64,000 nt of DNA from Cedecea neteri (GCF_000758305.1 NZ_CP009458.1:1736001-1800000); one strand, 5' to 3'; shown: positions 18,537 through 27,087, counted from the stretch's first letter. The notes: a model not told the origin generated them from the sequence alone. Program-made: numbers and translations.

Positions 18537-20324
18537 TTAATGTGTTGTGTGTGCGTCTGCCGGGTGTTCGTGGCATTCAATAAGCGGGTCGACGATCTGG
18601 CGAGTGCTGCCGTCCGTCAGTCCCAGGTCGGTCAAATGTGGCCCGGCGTTACAGGCCAGGCAGGTGCCTTCGATGGCCTTGAACACGCGGTATGGCGGCT
18701 CCCAGTCGGCGACTTTATTGCTCAATTCACGGAGTTGAGCAAACTGCTGCGCCAGCTCGGCGGCGGGCAGGTCGGAGAGCATCCCGGCAATCGGCATTTC
18801 TACCTTCGCCAGCATCTGCCCGTTCTGGCTCAGCGCCATCCCGCCTCCGCAGGCAATCAGCTCGTTAGCGGCGAGCGCCATGTCCTGCGGATCTCTGCCG
18901 AGGACAACGAGGTTGTGCGAGTCGTGGGAATAGGTGGTGGCAATCGCGCCGCGCAGCTCACCCCAGCCTTCGAGCAGCGCCAGCTGTGGTTTTGCCTCAT
19001 GGCGACCGTGGCGATGCTGAACCCAAATCAGGCTGAAGCCGTCCGGGATCTGAACTTCACCGTGCCGGACTTCTACCTCGACTTCGCTCCACTGTGTGAA
19101 GCGAGCTCCCTTGATGTGGCGCAGGCGCGCGCGACCATTATTCACTGGTACCTTGAGAACAAAATCGTTCGGACTCAGCGGCTGCAACTGAACCGTATCT
19201 CGAGGGGGAACGATGGCCGGTGCCGCGACGGGTTCCAGCATTTTTCCCTGCTCCGCGACGAGCTTACCGGCGACATAAACGGTTTGGGCGCTCAGTTTTT
19301 CCAGAGAATCGAAGACCACCAGATCGGCGGTGCGGCCCGCGGCAATCAGGCCGAGATCCGGACGTTGCAGGCGCAGCGAGGCGTTCAGCGTAGCCAGGCG
19401 CAAAGCATCCTCGGCCTTCATGCCGTGCTCAATGAGTAAATTCAGCAGGGCAACGATGCCGCCTTTTGCCAGCAGCATGTCTGGTGGCACGTCGTCGGTG
19501 CAGACGGTGACCTGCGATGAAAGATGAGGCAGGCCGTTCAGGGCGGCGACAATCTCCGGCAGCAGGTACGGATGCGACCCGCGTATCTCCAGAGTCAGCC
19601 CGGCACGCAGTTTTTCCAGCGCGTCGGCTGCGGAGGTCAGTTCATGATCTGACGTCACGCCAGCGGCAAGGTAGGCCTGCAATCCGGCACCGTTCAGGCC
19701 GCGAGCATGTCCTTCAATCAGTTTGCCGCTTTCCAGACCAGCATTAAGAATTTCGAGCATTCTTTCGCTGCCGTTAAGCACGCCGTGCATATCCATCACT
19801 TCTGCCACGCCCGCCACTTCCGGCCATGAAAGCAGGGTTTCCATCTCTTTTCCGGCAAAATCAGCGCCGGACATTTCCAGGCCCGGCGTTGAAGGCACGC
19901 TGGACGGGGCTGCGCAGATCACGCGCAGCGGCAGGTTGCGGCTGGCGTCAACGGCGTAACGCACGCCTTCAATACCGAGCACGTTTGCCAGCTCGTGCGG
20001 ATCCCAAAAAATCGTTGTGGTGCCCTGAGCGACGACGATTTCCGCATAGCGCGCGGGCGGCAGGTGGGAGCTTTCAACGTGGACGTGGGTATCCATCAAT
20101 CCCGGGCTGAGATAGTTTCCGGCGAGATCGTGAATCTGTTCGGCATCTTCGCGGCTGCCGCGTGGATGTACGCTGGCGATAAGCGTACCGACGATACCAA
20201 CATCCGCCTCACGGATTTCACCGGTGGCCATATCCACGACCCGGCCATTGATGAGCAGCAGGTCGAAAGGCATTTCGCCGAGGGCGGCTTTTACCGCGCG
20301 GCGACGTAAATCAGCAGGCGTCAT
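18537..20324 (-). CDS. ade: Adenine deaminase
   Basis: Amidohydrolase converting adenine to hypoxanthine and ammonia. 595 residues from the ATG at 20324 (MTPADLRRR); an upstream TTG would add four. Metal-site features of the binuclear Fe/Mn adenine deaminases are seen: GLMDTHVHVESSHL (about 80-93), the DPHELANVLG segment, EGHARGLNG, SDHELTSA and CTDDVPPDMLL. A C-terminal AdeC-specific domain follows (YSHDSHNLVVLGRD, ACGGGMALSQNGQML). Operon with the NCS2 permease, divergent from a LysR gene that is the likely regulator. Together they would import and salvage adenine as a purine or nitrogen source. Confidence 0.93.
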   Translation of the reverse strand: MTPADLRRRAVKAALGEMPFDLLLINGRVVDMATGEIREADVGIVGTLIASVHPRGSREDAEQIHDLAGNYLSPGLMDTHVHVESSHLPPARYAEIVVAQGTTTIFWDPHELANVLGIEGVRYAVDASRNLPLRVICAAPSSVPSTPGLEMSGADFAGKEMETLLSWPEVAGVAEVMDMHGVLNGSERMLEILNAGLESGKLIEGHARGLNGAGLQAYLAAGVTSDHELTSAADALEKLRAGLTLEIRGSHPYLLPEIVAALNGLPHLSSQVTVCTDDVPPDMLLAKGGIVALLNLLIEHGMKAEDALRLATLNASLRLQRPDLGLIAAGRTADLVVFDSLEKLSAQTVYVAGKLVAEQGKMLEPVAAPAIVPPRDTVQLQPLSPNDFVLKVPVNNGRARLRHIKGARFTQWSEVEVEVRHGEVQIPDGFSLIWVQHRHGRHEAKPQLALLEGWGELRGAIATTYSHDSHNLVVLGRDPQDMALAANELIACGGGMALSQNGQMLAKVEMPIAGMLSDLPAAELAQQFAQLRELSNKVADWEPPYRVFKAIEGTCLACNAGPHLTDLGLTDGSTRQIVDPLIECHEHPADAHTTH

Positions 20325-20458
20325 GACAGGTTCCAAAAAAGGGGCTCTGACGGCTACTCTAGGCAGGGGAATACACTTTGCCCAGATGATTTAATTTATC
20401 AGCCGATAAGAAACGTTTATCCTGTGGCAAACGTTTACCTGGCAACCCTGATACTCCA

Positions 20459-21385
20459 ATGGCTGAACCTTGGCAGCGCCTTCCCGCACTCTCGTTAAAA
20501 CAGATCCAGTATTTTGTGACGCTGGCCAAACTCCGTCATTTCACCGATACCGCCAACCGGCTGGCCATTAGCCAGCCCGCGCTAAGCAGTGCGTTAAGGC
20601 AGATCGAGTCCGTGCTGGGCGGGAAGCTGGTTAACAGAACCGCTGCGGCAGTGACGCTGACGGAGCTGGGCGCAGCGCTATTGCCCCATGCCGAACGCGT
20701 GCTCAACGTCGCGCAGCGCGCCTTTGACGACATGCAGCGCATTGTCCAGGACGGCGGTGACGGCACGCTTCGCATAGGCCTGGTGCCCTCGGTCGGCAGT
20801 CTTTTATTTCCCGATATCCCTCAACGTATCTCTGAGGCTTTTCCTCGCCTACGCGTGGAGTTTCACGACCGCACCAATGACGCGCTGATTGCCCAGCTTG
20901 AAAGCGGCCAGTTGGACTTTGGCCTGGGGGCGCTGGACAGTTCTGTGCCCAAAACGCTGGAGATCCATCCGCTGCAGGAAGATCCCTTCGTGGCGGTAGT
21001 CAACTGTCACGATCCTCTGGCAGAATCCAGCCACGCGCCGTGGCGAAGCCTGGTGAAGCGGGACATCGCGGTGTTTTCAAAAGGTAATATCAGCCGGCTG
21101 GTAGCGGCGATGGCGGAAAGCCAGCGCCTGACGCTCAATGCGCGCTATCAGGTTGATTTTATTGAAACCCTTTATGGGCTGGTGCGCTCTCAGCTGGCGG
21201 TGGCGATTCTGCCGCAGCTCTACACCACCTTTTTGCAGGACCCTGAGCTGAAAGTGATTCATTTGCAGCAGCCTTCGCTGAGTCGCACCGTGGCGCTGAT
21301 GCGCAGCACCGAGCCGTTCGCGCCGCAAATAGAAGCCTGCTTCCAGCTTATTGTCCGCCTATTACAACAACGAAAAGTACTCTGA
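20459..21385 (+). CDS. LysR-family transcriptional regulator
   Basis: 308 residues. N-terminal winged helix-turn-helix (residues about 12-75: LSLKQIQYFVTLAKLRHFTDTANRLAISQPALSSALRQIE), then the two-lobed effector-binding domain from about residue 95. It is divergently transcribed from the adenine deaminase-permease operon across about 134 bp, the usual arrangement for a LysR protein and its target, so I infer control of adenine utilisation; the ligand is unknown. cdh follows 20 bp downstream and may be co-transcribed. Confidence 0.88.
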   Translation: MAEPWQRLPALSLKQIQYFVTLAKLRHFTDTANRLAISQPALSSALRQIESVLGGKLVNRTAAAVTLTELGAALLPHAERVLNVAQRAFDDMQRIVQDGGDGTLRIGLVPSVGSLLFPDIPQRISEAFPRLRVEFHDRTNDALIAQLESGQLDFGLGALDSSVPKTLEIHPLQEDPFVAVVNCHDPLAESSHAPWRSLVKRDIAVFSKGNISRLVAAMAESQRLTLNARYQVDFIETLYGLVRSQLAVAILPQLYTTFLQDPELKVIHLQQPSLSRTVALMRSTEPFAPQIEACFQLIVRLLQQRKVL

Positions 21386-21405
21386 CTTTACAAGGAAAAC
21401 CTGAC

Positions 21406-22146
21406 ATGAAAAAGATCCTGCGCGTGGTGGTGGTGCTGCTGATTTTGCTGGTGGCCGCCGTCGCAATCCGCCTGTGGCTACTGCATCGTCACAGTGACGC
21501 TCTGTGGAATATCATCAGCCAGCAGTGCATTCCCAATCAGCAGCAGAACAACTCGCCTGCACCTTGCCTGAAAGTCGATCTGACCAGGCGCTATCTGGTG
21601 TTCAAAGATGCCAAAGGCCCACTGCATAATTTGCTGATGCCGACGGACAAAATCACCGGTATCGAGAGCCCGAAGATCCTCGAAAACGGCGCGCCAAACT
21701 ACTTCCTGGATGCATGGGAGAATCGCCACTATTTGCTGGATGAAACCACAAAAGCAGTTCGTGACGATGATTTGGTGCTGGCGATCAACTCTCGCTACGG
21801 GCGTTCTCAGAACCAGCTGCACATTCACCTGTCCTGCCTGCGCCCTGAGGTGTATCAATCCATTAACCAGCTTGCCGATAAGGTCGGTGACCAGTGGCAG
21901 CCGTTTGGCGCGGAGATCCTCGGCCATAAATATCTGGCGAGAAAAGTCCCGGCAGAGGCGAATCCGTTTACCGTGCTGGCGGAGTACGTGAAGGCTCAGG
22001 GAGATGAGATGGAAAACTTTGGCCTGGCGCGGGTGGTGACGGCGAAAGGGGATGTGGTGCTGTTGGCTAACCCTCGCCAGCTGCTGGGCGGGAACCAGGG
22101 CTCGGCGGAAGAGATGCTGGACTACAGTTGCTCGCTGGCAAACTAA
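21406..22146 (+). CDS. cdh: CDP-diacylglycerol diphosphatase
   Basis: Hydrolyses CDP-diacylglycerol to phosphatidate and CMP at the inner membrane. 246 residues with an N-terminal membrane anchor (about 5-25), the family block CIPNQQQNNSPAPC, and the HIT-like catalytic motif QLHIHLSCLRPEV. The C-terminal part (SAEEMLDYSC) also matches E. coli Cdh. In E. coli cdh lies elsewhere, near pfkA/sbp; here it trails a LysR gene by 20 bp. Confidence 0.92.
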   Translation: MKKILRVVVVLLILLVAAVAIRLWLLHRHSDALWNIISQQCIPNQQQNNSPAPCLKVDLTRRYLVFKDAKGPLHNLLMPTDKITGIESPKILENGAPNYFLDAWENRHYLLDETTKAVRDDDLVLAINSRYGRSQNQLHIHLSCLRPEVYQSINQLADKVGDQWQPFGAEILGHKYLARKVPAEANPFTVLAEYVKAQGDEMENFGLARVVTAKGDVVLLANPRQLLGGNQGSAEEMLDYSCSLAN

Positions 22147-22147
22147 A

Positions 22148-22180
22148 GAAAAATGGCCTCGAATAAGAGGCCATTTTTTT
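22148..22180. terminator. Bidirectional terminator between cdh and yjjA
   Basis: Nine-base-pair stem AATGGCCTC / GAGGCCATT with A run before and seven T after; lies between convergent genes. Confidence 0.88.
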
Positions 22181-22186
22181 ATGCTA

Positions 22187-22699
22187 TTACGACAGGTAAT
22201 TCATGCCCTGTTTGAGCACCAGATCGCAGGCTTTGGTTTTCACCTTTTCAGCCAGCGGCGAGTTGCCGATGCTATTCAGATCCAGCTTCTGGCCGTTGGC
22301 CGTGTTCAGTAAGCCCATCAGACCCTGATTGTAGTCCTGCTTGTCGGCAGGCTTGGTGCTGCTTTCCAGCCCCAGCTTGGTCATCAGCTGGTTTTTAATG
22401 TTGTCGGTATTGGTGACGGAAGCCAGTTTGTTCTTCGCGCAGTATTCCATCACGCCAGCCGCATTGGTCATCGTACTTGAGCTGAGAGACTTGCTGTTGC
22501 CGTTCAGCAGGCTGGTCAGTGAAGAGAGAGACAGACCGCCGCTCTGAGCACCATTGCTGGTGGAGGTTGCGTTGCCGCTTTTAGTCAGCTCATTGGCGGC
22601 GCTGGAAAGTTGTTCCTGCCAGTTTGCTGCCGAAGCCTGGCCCGCGAAAAAGGCTGCTGCCAGCGCCATTGCGCAGAGCGTTTTATTCCTTGCTTTCAT
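22187..22699 (-). CDS. yjjA: DUF2501 protein, YjjA family
   Basis: Function unknown. 170 residues: Sec signal peptide ending AGQASA|ANWQE (about residue 24), a Ser/Asn/Gly-rich low-complexity stretch (about 38-80), then a conserved C-terminal half with VMEYCAKNKL and KACDLVLKQG, whose two cysteines may pair in the periplasm. In E. coli yjjA is the neighbour of dnaC; here its upstream neighbour is ohr instead. Confidence 0.85.
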   Translation of the reverse strand: MKARNKTLCAMALAAAFFAGQASAANWQEQLSSAANELTKSGNATSTSNGAQSGGLSLSSLTSLLNGNSKSLSSSTMTNAAGVMEYCAKNKLASVTNTDNIKNQLMTKLGLESSTKPADKQDYNQGLMGLLNTANGQKLDLNSIGNSPLAEKVKTKACDLVLKQGMNYLS

Positions 22700-22810
22700 C
22701 TTGTGATACTCGCTTTGTTTGCCTGCGGTGCAGGAGATTTCAGGCGAGAGTATAGCGCTTTGGCCGGAAGCAGGGGGATTGAGAGTTGTCTTAAACCGTG
22801 GGGGCAGGTG

Positions 22811-22833
22811 AAAAAGCCGGGTTTCCCCGGCTT
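22811..22833 (-). terminator. Rho-independent terminator of ohr
   Basis: Minus-strand stem AAGCCGGG / CCCGGCTT with a short loop, followed by five T; starts 7 bp after the ohr stop. Confidence 0.85.
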
Positions 22834-22839
22834 GTCATA

Positions 22840-23268
22840 TCAGTTGATGATGTTCAGGGTCACATCGATGTTGCCGCGGGTTGCGTTGGAGTATGGGCAA
22901 ACAATGTGTGCCGCATCGACCAGTTTTTTCGCTTCAGCAGCATCCATACCCGGCAGGTGGATGTTCAGCTTCGCTTCGATACCGAACCCAGTTGGCAGTG
23001 GCCCGATGCCGACTTCCCCTTCAATGAAAGCGTCAGACGGCATGGAGATTTTGTCGCGACCGGAGACAAACTTCATCGCGCCCAGGAAGCACGCGGAGTA
23101 GCCCGCAGCGAACAGCTGCTCTGGGTTGGTGACTTCGCCGCCCGCGCCGCCCATCTCTTTTGGCAGACCCAGCTTGACGTCCAGTACGCCGTCGGAAGAG
23201 GTTGCACGACCTTCACGGCCACCGGTAGCTTTGGCTTTTGCGGTGTATACGACTTTTTCTAAAGACAT
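22840..23268 (-). CDS. ohr: Organic hydroperoxide resistance protein (Ohr subfamily of OsmC/Ohr)
   Basis: Thiol peroxidase reducing organic and fatty-acid hydroperoxides, using lipoylated proteins as reductant in studied members. 142 residues; begins MSLEKVVYTAKAKATGGREG as usual for Ohr. The two redox cysteines are at C60 (AAGYSACFLGA) and C124 (HIVCPYSN), and the conserved Glu in GGEVTNPEQL is present, which separates it from OsmC. A GAGGAA site precedes the ATG. Second gene after ohrR on the same strand with a 95-bp gap that contains its own candidate operator. Confidence 0.94.
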   Translation of the reverse strand: MSLEKVVYTAKAKATGGREGRATSSDGVLDVKLGLPKEMGGAGGEVTNPEQLFAAGYSACFLGAMKFVSGRDKISMPSDAFIEGEVGIGPLPTGFGIEAKLNIHLPGMDAAEAKKLVDAAHIVCPYSNATRGNIDVTLNIIN

Positions 23269-23298
23269 GGCAGGTTCCTCATCTTACATTTAGTTTGT

Positions 23299-23311
23299 GC
23301 TATAAAATAGC
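23299..23311. promoter_or_regulatory. Candidate OhrR operator upstream of ohr
   Basis: Perfect 13-bp inverted repeat GCTATAAAATAGC, 30 bp before the ohr start. A near copy lies upstream of ohrR. The pairing with both genes of an OhrR regulon suggests an operator; no binding data exist here and the motif was not derived from a known consensus. Confidence 0.45.
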
Positions 23312-23363
23312 GTGCGATTTATATGGTGTTTTAAAAATCGCCGACAGTATCGACGATTAATTA

Positions 23364-23810
23364 TTACGTATTTAAATTACTGCGCAAGGTTTCCAGCTGC
23401 GCCTTCAGCGCCAGCATGCTGTCCACGCTACAGGCGGAAGCGCAGCGTACGGAGTCTGGAATACCCAACGCTTTTTCCTGCAGCGCTTTGCCTTCCTGAG
23501 TCAGCGTCACTGCGACCTGACGCTCATCTTCTCGGGAGCGCTGGCGTAATAAGAGTCCGGCGCTTTCAAGGCGTTTAAGCAATGGCGTTAATGTGGCTGA
23601 ATCTAAAAACAGCCGTTCGCCGATTTGCGAAACCGTGACATCGTCCTGTTCCCACAGCACCAGCATCACCAGATATTGCGGATAGGTAAGCTGCAGCGGC
23701 GCAAGCAGCTGGCGGTAGAGCTTGTTCACCGCCAGGTTGGCGGAGTAGAGCGCGAAGCAAAGCTGGTTGTCCAGCAGCAGGGCGTTCGTTTCGGTCGATG
23801 TCTTCTTCAT
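23364..23810 (-). CDS. ohrR: MarR-family organic-peroxide sensor OhrR
   Basis: Repressor that releases ohr when its N-terminal cysteine is oxidised. From MKKTSTETNALLLDNQLCFALYS the product is 148 residues (frame open to 23846; the chosen ATG has a GGAAA site and fits the family). The sensing cysteine C18 lies in the LDNQLCFALY block, the winged helix-turn-helix in residues about 55-100 (QIGERLFLDSATLTPLLKRLE, REDERQV). Two further cysteines at C123 and C127 near the C-terminus suggest the two-cysteine type as in Xanthomonas OhrR. It heads the ohrR-ohr pair. Confidence 0.92.
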   Translation of the reverse strand: MKKTSTETNALLLDNQLCFALYSANLAVNKLYRQLLAPLQLTYPQYLVMLVLWEQDDVTVSQIGERLFLDSATLTPLLKRLESAGLLLRQRSREDERQVAVTLTQEGKALQEKALGIPDSVRCASACSVDSMLALKAQLETLRSNLNT

Positions 23811-23831
23811 GATTTCCAATATAGATAGTGC

Positions 23832-23844
23832 GCGATTAAATAGC
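23832..23844. promoter_or_regulatory. Candidate OhrR operator upstream of ohrR
   Basis: GCGATTAAATAGC, matching the perfect palindrome before ohr at 10 or more of 13 positions when read on the minus strand (GCTATTTAATCGC against GCTATTTTATAGC). It lies 22 bp before the ohrR start, consistent with autoregulation. Confidence 0.4.
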
Positions 23845-23876
23845 AAATTTTATTTTGTACGTGTTTGCCTGCGCGA

Positions 23877-24350
23877 TCATACCCGGGGCTTTTTGCGATA
23901 AAGCCACAGCCCCGGCAGCGAGAGCCCGATGGAGAGCGCCCCCACGATAAATGACGCTTTTAAGAAGTTGGTCACCAGTTGGATCATCAGCGGATCGCTG
24001 TAGCCAAAGTGTGTCAATTTTACCGCCGAGATCATCGCGGTGTAGGCGTAGATCCCCGGAAACATGGGAATGACGGCCGCAACGGTAAAGACCTTCGGAT
24101 GAGCAAGATACCAGCGCGACCACTGAATACCAATGATACCGACCAGAATCGAAGCCAGAAAAGTGCTCCATTCGATGTTTAAACCCGCCGTCATCATCGC
24201 CATGCGTGAGCCGTGGCCGATGGCACCGAGCAGGCCGCAGTAAGGCAGGGCGCGCTGAGGCACGTTAAAGACTAATGCAAAGCCCACCGCCGGTACGGCA
24301 GACAGCGCCATGTCCTGAGCCAGAGCGAGAACAAACTCAATTATGCCCAT
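23877..24350 (-). CDS. yjjB: ThrE-type exporter subunit YjjB
   Basis: Small membrane half of the split threonine/serine-exporter (ThrE) family; with YjjP it has been linked to succinate export in E. coli. Start MGIIEFVLALAQDM gives 157 residues, equal to E. coli; the upstream extension overlaps yjjP and is ignored. Four to five hydrophobic segments, with AIGHGSRMAMM and VIPMFPGIYAYTAM as conserved blocks. Overlaps the yjjP stop by 10 bp, so the two are translationally coupled. Confidence 0.93.
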   Translation of the reverse strand: MGIIEFVLALAQDMALSAVPAVGFALVFNVPQRALPYCGLLGAIGHGSRMAMMTAGLNIEWSTFLASILVGIIGIQWSRWYLAHPKVFTVAAVIPMFPGIYAYTAMISAVKLTHFGYSDPLMIQLVTNFLKASFIVGALSIGLSLPGLWLYRKKPRV

Positions 24351-25117
24351 CCTCTTAGCCCCCATACCGCCATCGCCATCACTACGCCAATGCAGGTGGC
24401 AAGCGTAAGCAGACTGGCCATCGCCCACCGGGCAAGCCCGGTGTTAACGTGGCCTTTGAACATGTCGGCCACGGCGTTAATCAGCGGGAAACCGGGGACG
24501 AGTAATAACACGCTTGCGGCCATCGCAATATTGGAAGTGGCGGCAAACGGGCCTTTGGCGATAAGCAGGCCTGAAACGGTAGTGGCGACAAACGCGGTGA
24601 TGCAGAAGTTGATCTGCGGATGAAGCTGGCGGTGGGTGAGCAGCTGGCGGACATACATCGCCAGTGAGCTGGCGATAAAGGCGACAAACGCCCCGTCCCA
24701 GCCACCGTTGTTCAGTTTACAGAAGCAGCCGCAGGAAAGTCCCACCATCAGGACGACCAGCCAGCGCGGGTAGCGCAGCGGTTTGATGTGCTCGAAGCGT
24801 TTGAGAACGTCCCTGGCATCCAGCAGTTTGTGCTCGGTGAGGATCACGATGTGCTGAACTTCAGTCACGACGTGCATGTTGATCCCGCGATCGTTATTTT
24901 TACGGGTGGTCGTCAGGCACTGATTGTCTTTAATGGTGCTAAGCACAATGGCGTTAGCGGAGATTGAGCTTTCCACGCTGTCCATACCCAGCGCTTTGCC
25001 AAGGCGGGTTGAAAGCTCCTCTACCAGCGCGCTTTCTGCCCCGTGTTGCAGTAAAAAGAGCGCGCATTGAATACATAAACGAGTGACGTCCCGCTGGGAA
25101 GCAACATCTGGCTGCAT
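24341..25117 (-). CDS. yjjP: ThrE-type exporter subunit YjjP
   Basis: Larger half of the YjjPB exporter. 258 residues: soluble N-terminal region (about 1-115; LCIQCALFLLQHGAESALVEELSTRLG, MHVVTEVQHIVI) followed by five hydrophobic segments including LLLVPGFPLINAVADMFKGH, the ThrE signature. In E. coli the dnaT-dnaC genes lie on the yjjB side; here that side holds ohrR. Confidence 0.93.
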   Translation of the reverse strand: MQPDVASQRDVTRLCIQCALFLLQHGAESALVEELSTRLGKALGMDSVESSISANAIVLSTIKDNQCLTTTRKNNDRGINMHVVTEVQHIVILTEHKLLDARDVLKRFEHIKPLRYPRWLVVLMVGLSCGCFCKLNNGGWDGAFVAFIASSLAMYVRQLLTHRQLHPQINFCITAFVATTVSGLLIAKGPFAATSNIAMAASVLLLVPGFPLINAVADMFKGHVNTGLARWAMASLLTLATCIGVVMAMAVWGLRGWA

Positions 25118-25215
25118 GCTTGATCCTGACCAAAAAGAATGAAATACGCTTAACGTTTATCCATTTAACATGAGCGCATCGCTTCTTTAGCCGCGTCAGA
25201 TCAAGCTTTGCGTCA

Positions 25216-26130
25216 CTATCTCCGGCGATGAAACGTGATTATTTTTTCCAGCCATCGATTGCAACTCACGCAGACAATGCCGCCGATGACGAAAACCGAT
25301 CCCAGCAAAAAACCGGCGTTTATCTTTTCATTCAGTAACCAGGCACCAAACACGACCCCGAGCAGCGGCGTGACAAAAGAAAAGGCGCCGAGCGCAGAAG
25401 CCTGGTAGCGGCGCAGTAAAGCAAACCAGATAAGCAAGCTCAGGAAGGAAACAATCACAGACTGAAAGACCATATTGGCCAGCAGCAGCGGTGTGGGGGT
25501 AAAGCGGGTTTGCCCCAGGAGGAACGACGCTGCAAGCAGCACAATAAAAGCCCCCGCAAGCTGAAACAGCGTCGTTTGGGCGGCGGAAACCTGGGCCAGG
25601 CGGGAGGTGCGAACCAGCACGGTAGTCGCGCCCCATGATGCGCCGGAAAGCAGGCAAAAGAGATCGCCGAAAAGCGATGAGTGCCCACCATCTGGCGCTG
25701 AAAATGTGACGATGACGCCAATAAATGCCAATACGATCCCAATCCATTGTACCGGCGTCAGGCGCTCAGAGAGCAGGGTAAAGTGTAGGCCCACGGCGGC
25801 AAACAGCGGTGCGGTATACAGAAAAACTACGCCGTGCGCGGCACTGGTATAACGCAGGCCGATGCCAAGAAACAAATACTCGAGTGCAAACAAAACCCCA
25901 GCTCCCGCGCCAGCAAGCCAGGGCAGGGAGGCGTACTGAATTTTCTCTTTTCTCAACAGCATATAAAGTGCGACCAGCCCTGCGCCTATACCAGAACGTA
26001 AGGCGATTTGTAGGATGGGGCTGGCGTCTTCAGCCGTGGCTTTCAGGCCGGGCTGTTGCAGGCTCCATATCAGGCAGAGGGTGATCATCCCGGCGACGGC
26101 CAGGCGGTCTATGGTCTTGTATCTGGACAT
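25216..26130 (-). CDS. EamA/DMT-family exporter
   Basis: Drug/metabolite transporter with about ten membrane segments arranged as two EamA repeats. 304 residues from MSRYKTIDRLAVAGMITLCLIWSLQQPGLK; the frame continues to 26256 but the extra 42 residues overlap the divergent regulator's leader. Residues in the second half (GASWGATTVLVR, ALGAFSFVTPLLGVVFG) are typical. Substrate unknown; members of this clade export amino acids, metabolites or drugs. Divergent from an AraC-type gene across 119 bp, which probably controls it. Confidence 0.85.
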   Translation of the reverse strand: MSRYKTIDRLAVAGMITLCLIWSLQQPGLKATAEDASPILQIALRSGIGAGLVALYMLLRKEKIQYASLPWLAGAGAGVLFALEYLFLGIGLRYTSAAHGVVFLYTAPLFAAVGLHFTLLSERLTPVQWIGIVLAFIGVIVTFSAPDGGHSSLFGDLFCLLSGASWGATTVLVRTSRLAQVSAAQTTLFQLAGAFIVLLAASFLLGQTRFTPTPLLLANMVFQSVIVSFLSLLIWFALLRRYQASALGAFSFVTPLLGVVFGAWLLNEKINAGFLLGSVFVIGGIVCVSCNRWLEKIITFHRRR

Positions 26131-26249
26131 GCGTTTTCTCCCGAAAAACGCATTATCAACTGGGTCGATATGCTTGATATAGTGAGAAACCGCCATGCCA
26201 TTGTGCGTTTCGGTCAATGTTTTCTCGACGATCTTGAAGGTGGATATCC

Positions 26250-27050
26250 GTGCCAAAGAAAACGCCCAGTATCCTTACCGCGCCTTTTACCGGCGAGCTT
26301 CCGGCCACGCTGTACTTTCGCAGCGCGCCGATGCCTGCGCACGGTTTGTACCTGGAACACAGTCATCCGTGGGGAGAATTTGTCTCGGCGGTAAGCGGCG
26401 TTGTGGAGGTGCAATATGCCGGAGGACACTTTGTGGTGCCGTCCCAGTACGGTATCTGGCTGCCGCCGGACACCCAGCATCTTGCGCAAAATCGGATGGA
26501 GGCATGGCACAGCTCCGTATATGTCAGCCTCGCGGAGTGCGCAGCGTTTCCGCAGCAGGTGACCGTTATGGCTATCACGCCTCTCGTCCGGGCGATGCTC
26601 GAGCATTTACACCTTAACCCGCCGGGTATCCCTCCTTCTGAAGAGGAGTCGCGGTTCCTGCGCGTGCTGGTTGACAGGCTGATTAAGGCCGAACGTGTGG
26701 GGAACTATTTGCCAGGGGCGGACGATCCAGTGGTTCAGCGGGTGCTTAACCTTCTGGAACAAAACCCTGGGGATAGCCGCTCCGTGGCGGCGTTGGCGGC
26801 TTTGGCCAATACCAGTGAGCGAACGTTGATGAGACGTTGCCAGCGGGAGTTGGGTATGACGCTGGCGGAGTGGCGGCAGAGGCTAAGAATTGTGAAAGCG
26901 ATGCCTTTGCTGGCCGAGGGATGGACCGTCGAGAATATCGCTTTTGAGCTGGGTTACGGCAGTTCATCGGCGTTTATTACGATGTTCCGCCGCTTAACCC
27001 AGGAAACGCCGGATGAGTATCGCAAGCGTGTCACCGGGCTGGAGCGTTAA
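26250..27050 (+). CDS. AraC-family transcriptional regulator
   Basis: 266 residues from a GTG start. N-terminal cupin-like sensor domain (residues about 15-130; HSHPWGEFVSAVSG, VPSQYGIWLPPDTQH) and a C-terminal double helix-turn-helix (about 165-262; RTLMRRCQRELGMTLAEWRQRLRIVKA, AFELGYGSSSAFITMFRR). The divergent EamA exporter is its probable target; the inducer is unknown. The HxxxxGEF pattern resembles NimR (YeaM)-like regulators that control an adjacent exporter, but identity is not shown. Confidence 0.88.
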   Translation: MPKKTPSILTAPFTGELPATLYFRSAPMPAHGLYLEHSHPWGEFVSAVSGVVEVQYAGGHFVVPSQYGIWLPPDTQHLAQNRMEAWHSSVYVSLAECAAFPQQVTVMAITPLVRAMLEHLHLNPPGIPPSEEESRFLRVLVDRLIKAERVGNYLPGADDPVVQRVLNLLEQNPGDSRSVAALAALANTSERTLMRRCQRELGMTLAEWRQRLRIVKAMPLLAEGWTVENIAFELGYGSSSAFITMFRRLTQETPDEYRKRVTGLER

Positions 27051-27087
27051 CTGAGCCGAAAGTCTTTTGCCTCCGGCTGCAGCAAAC

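Noticed and set aside
18540..19439. 299-aa plus-strand open frame opposite the adenine deaminase
   Set aside because: Shadow of a well-conserved gene in GC-rich DNA; no ribosome-binding site or domain.
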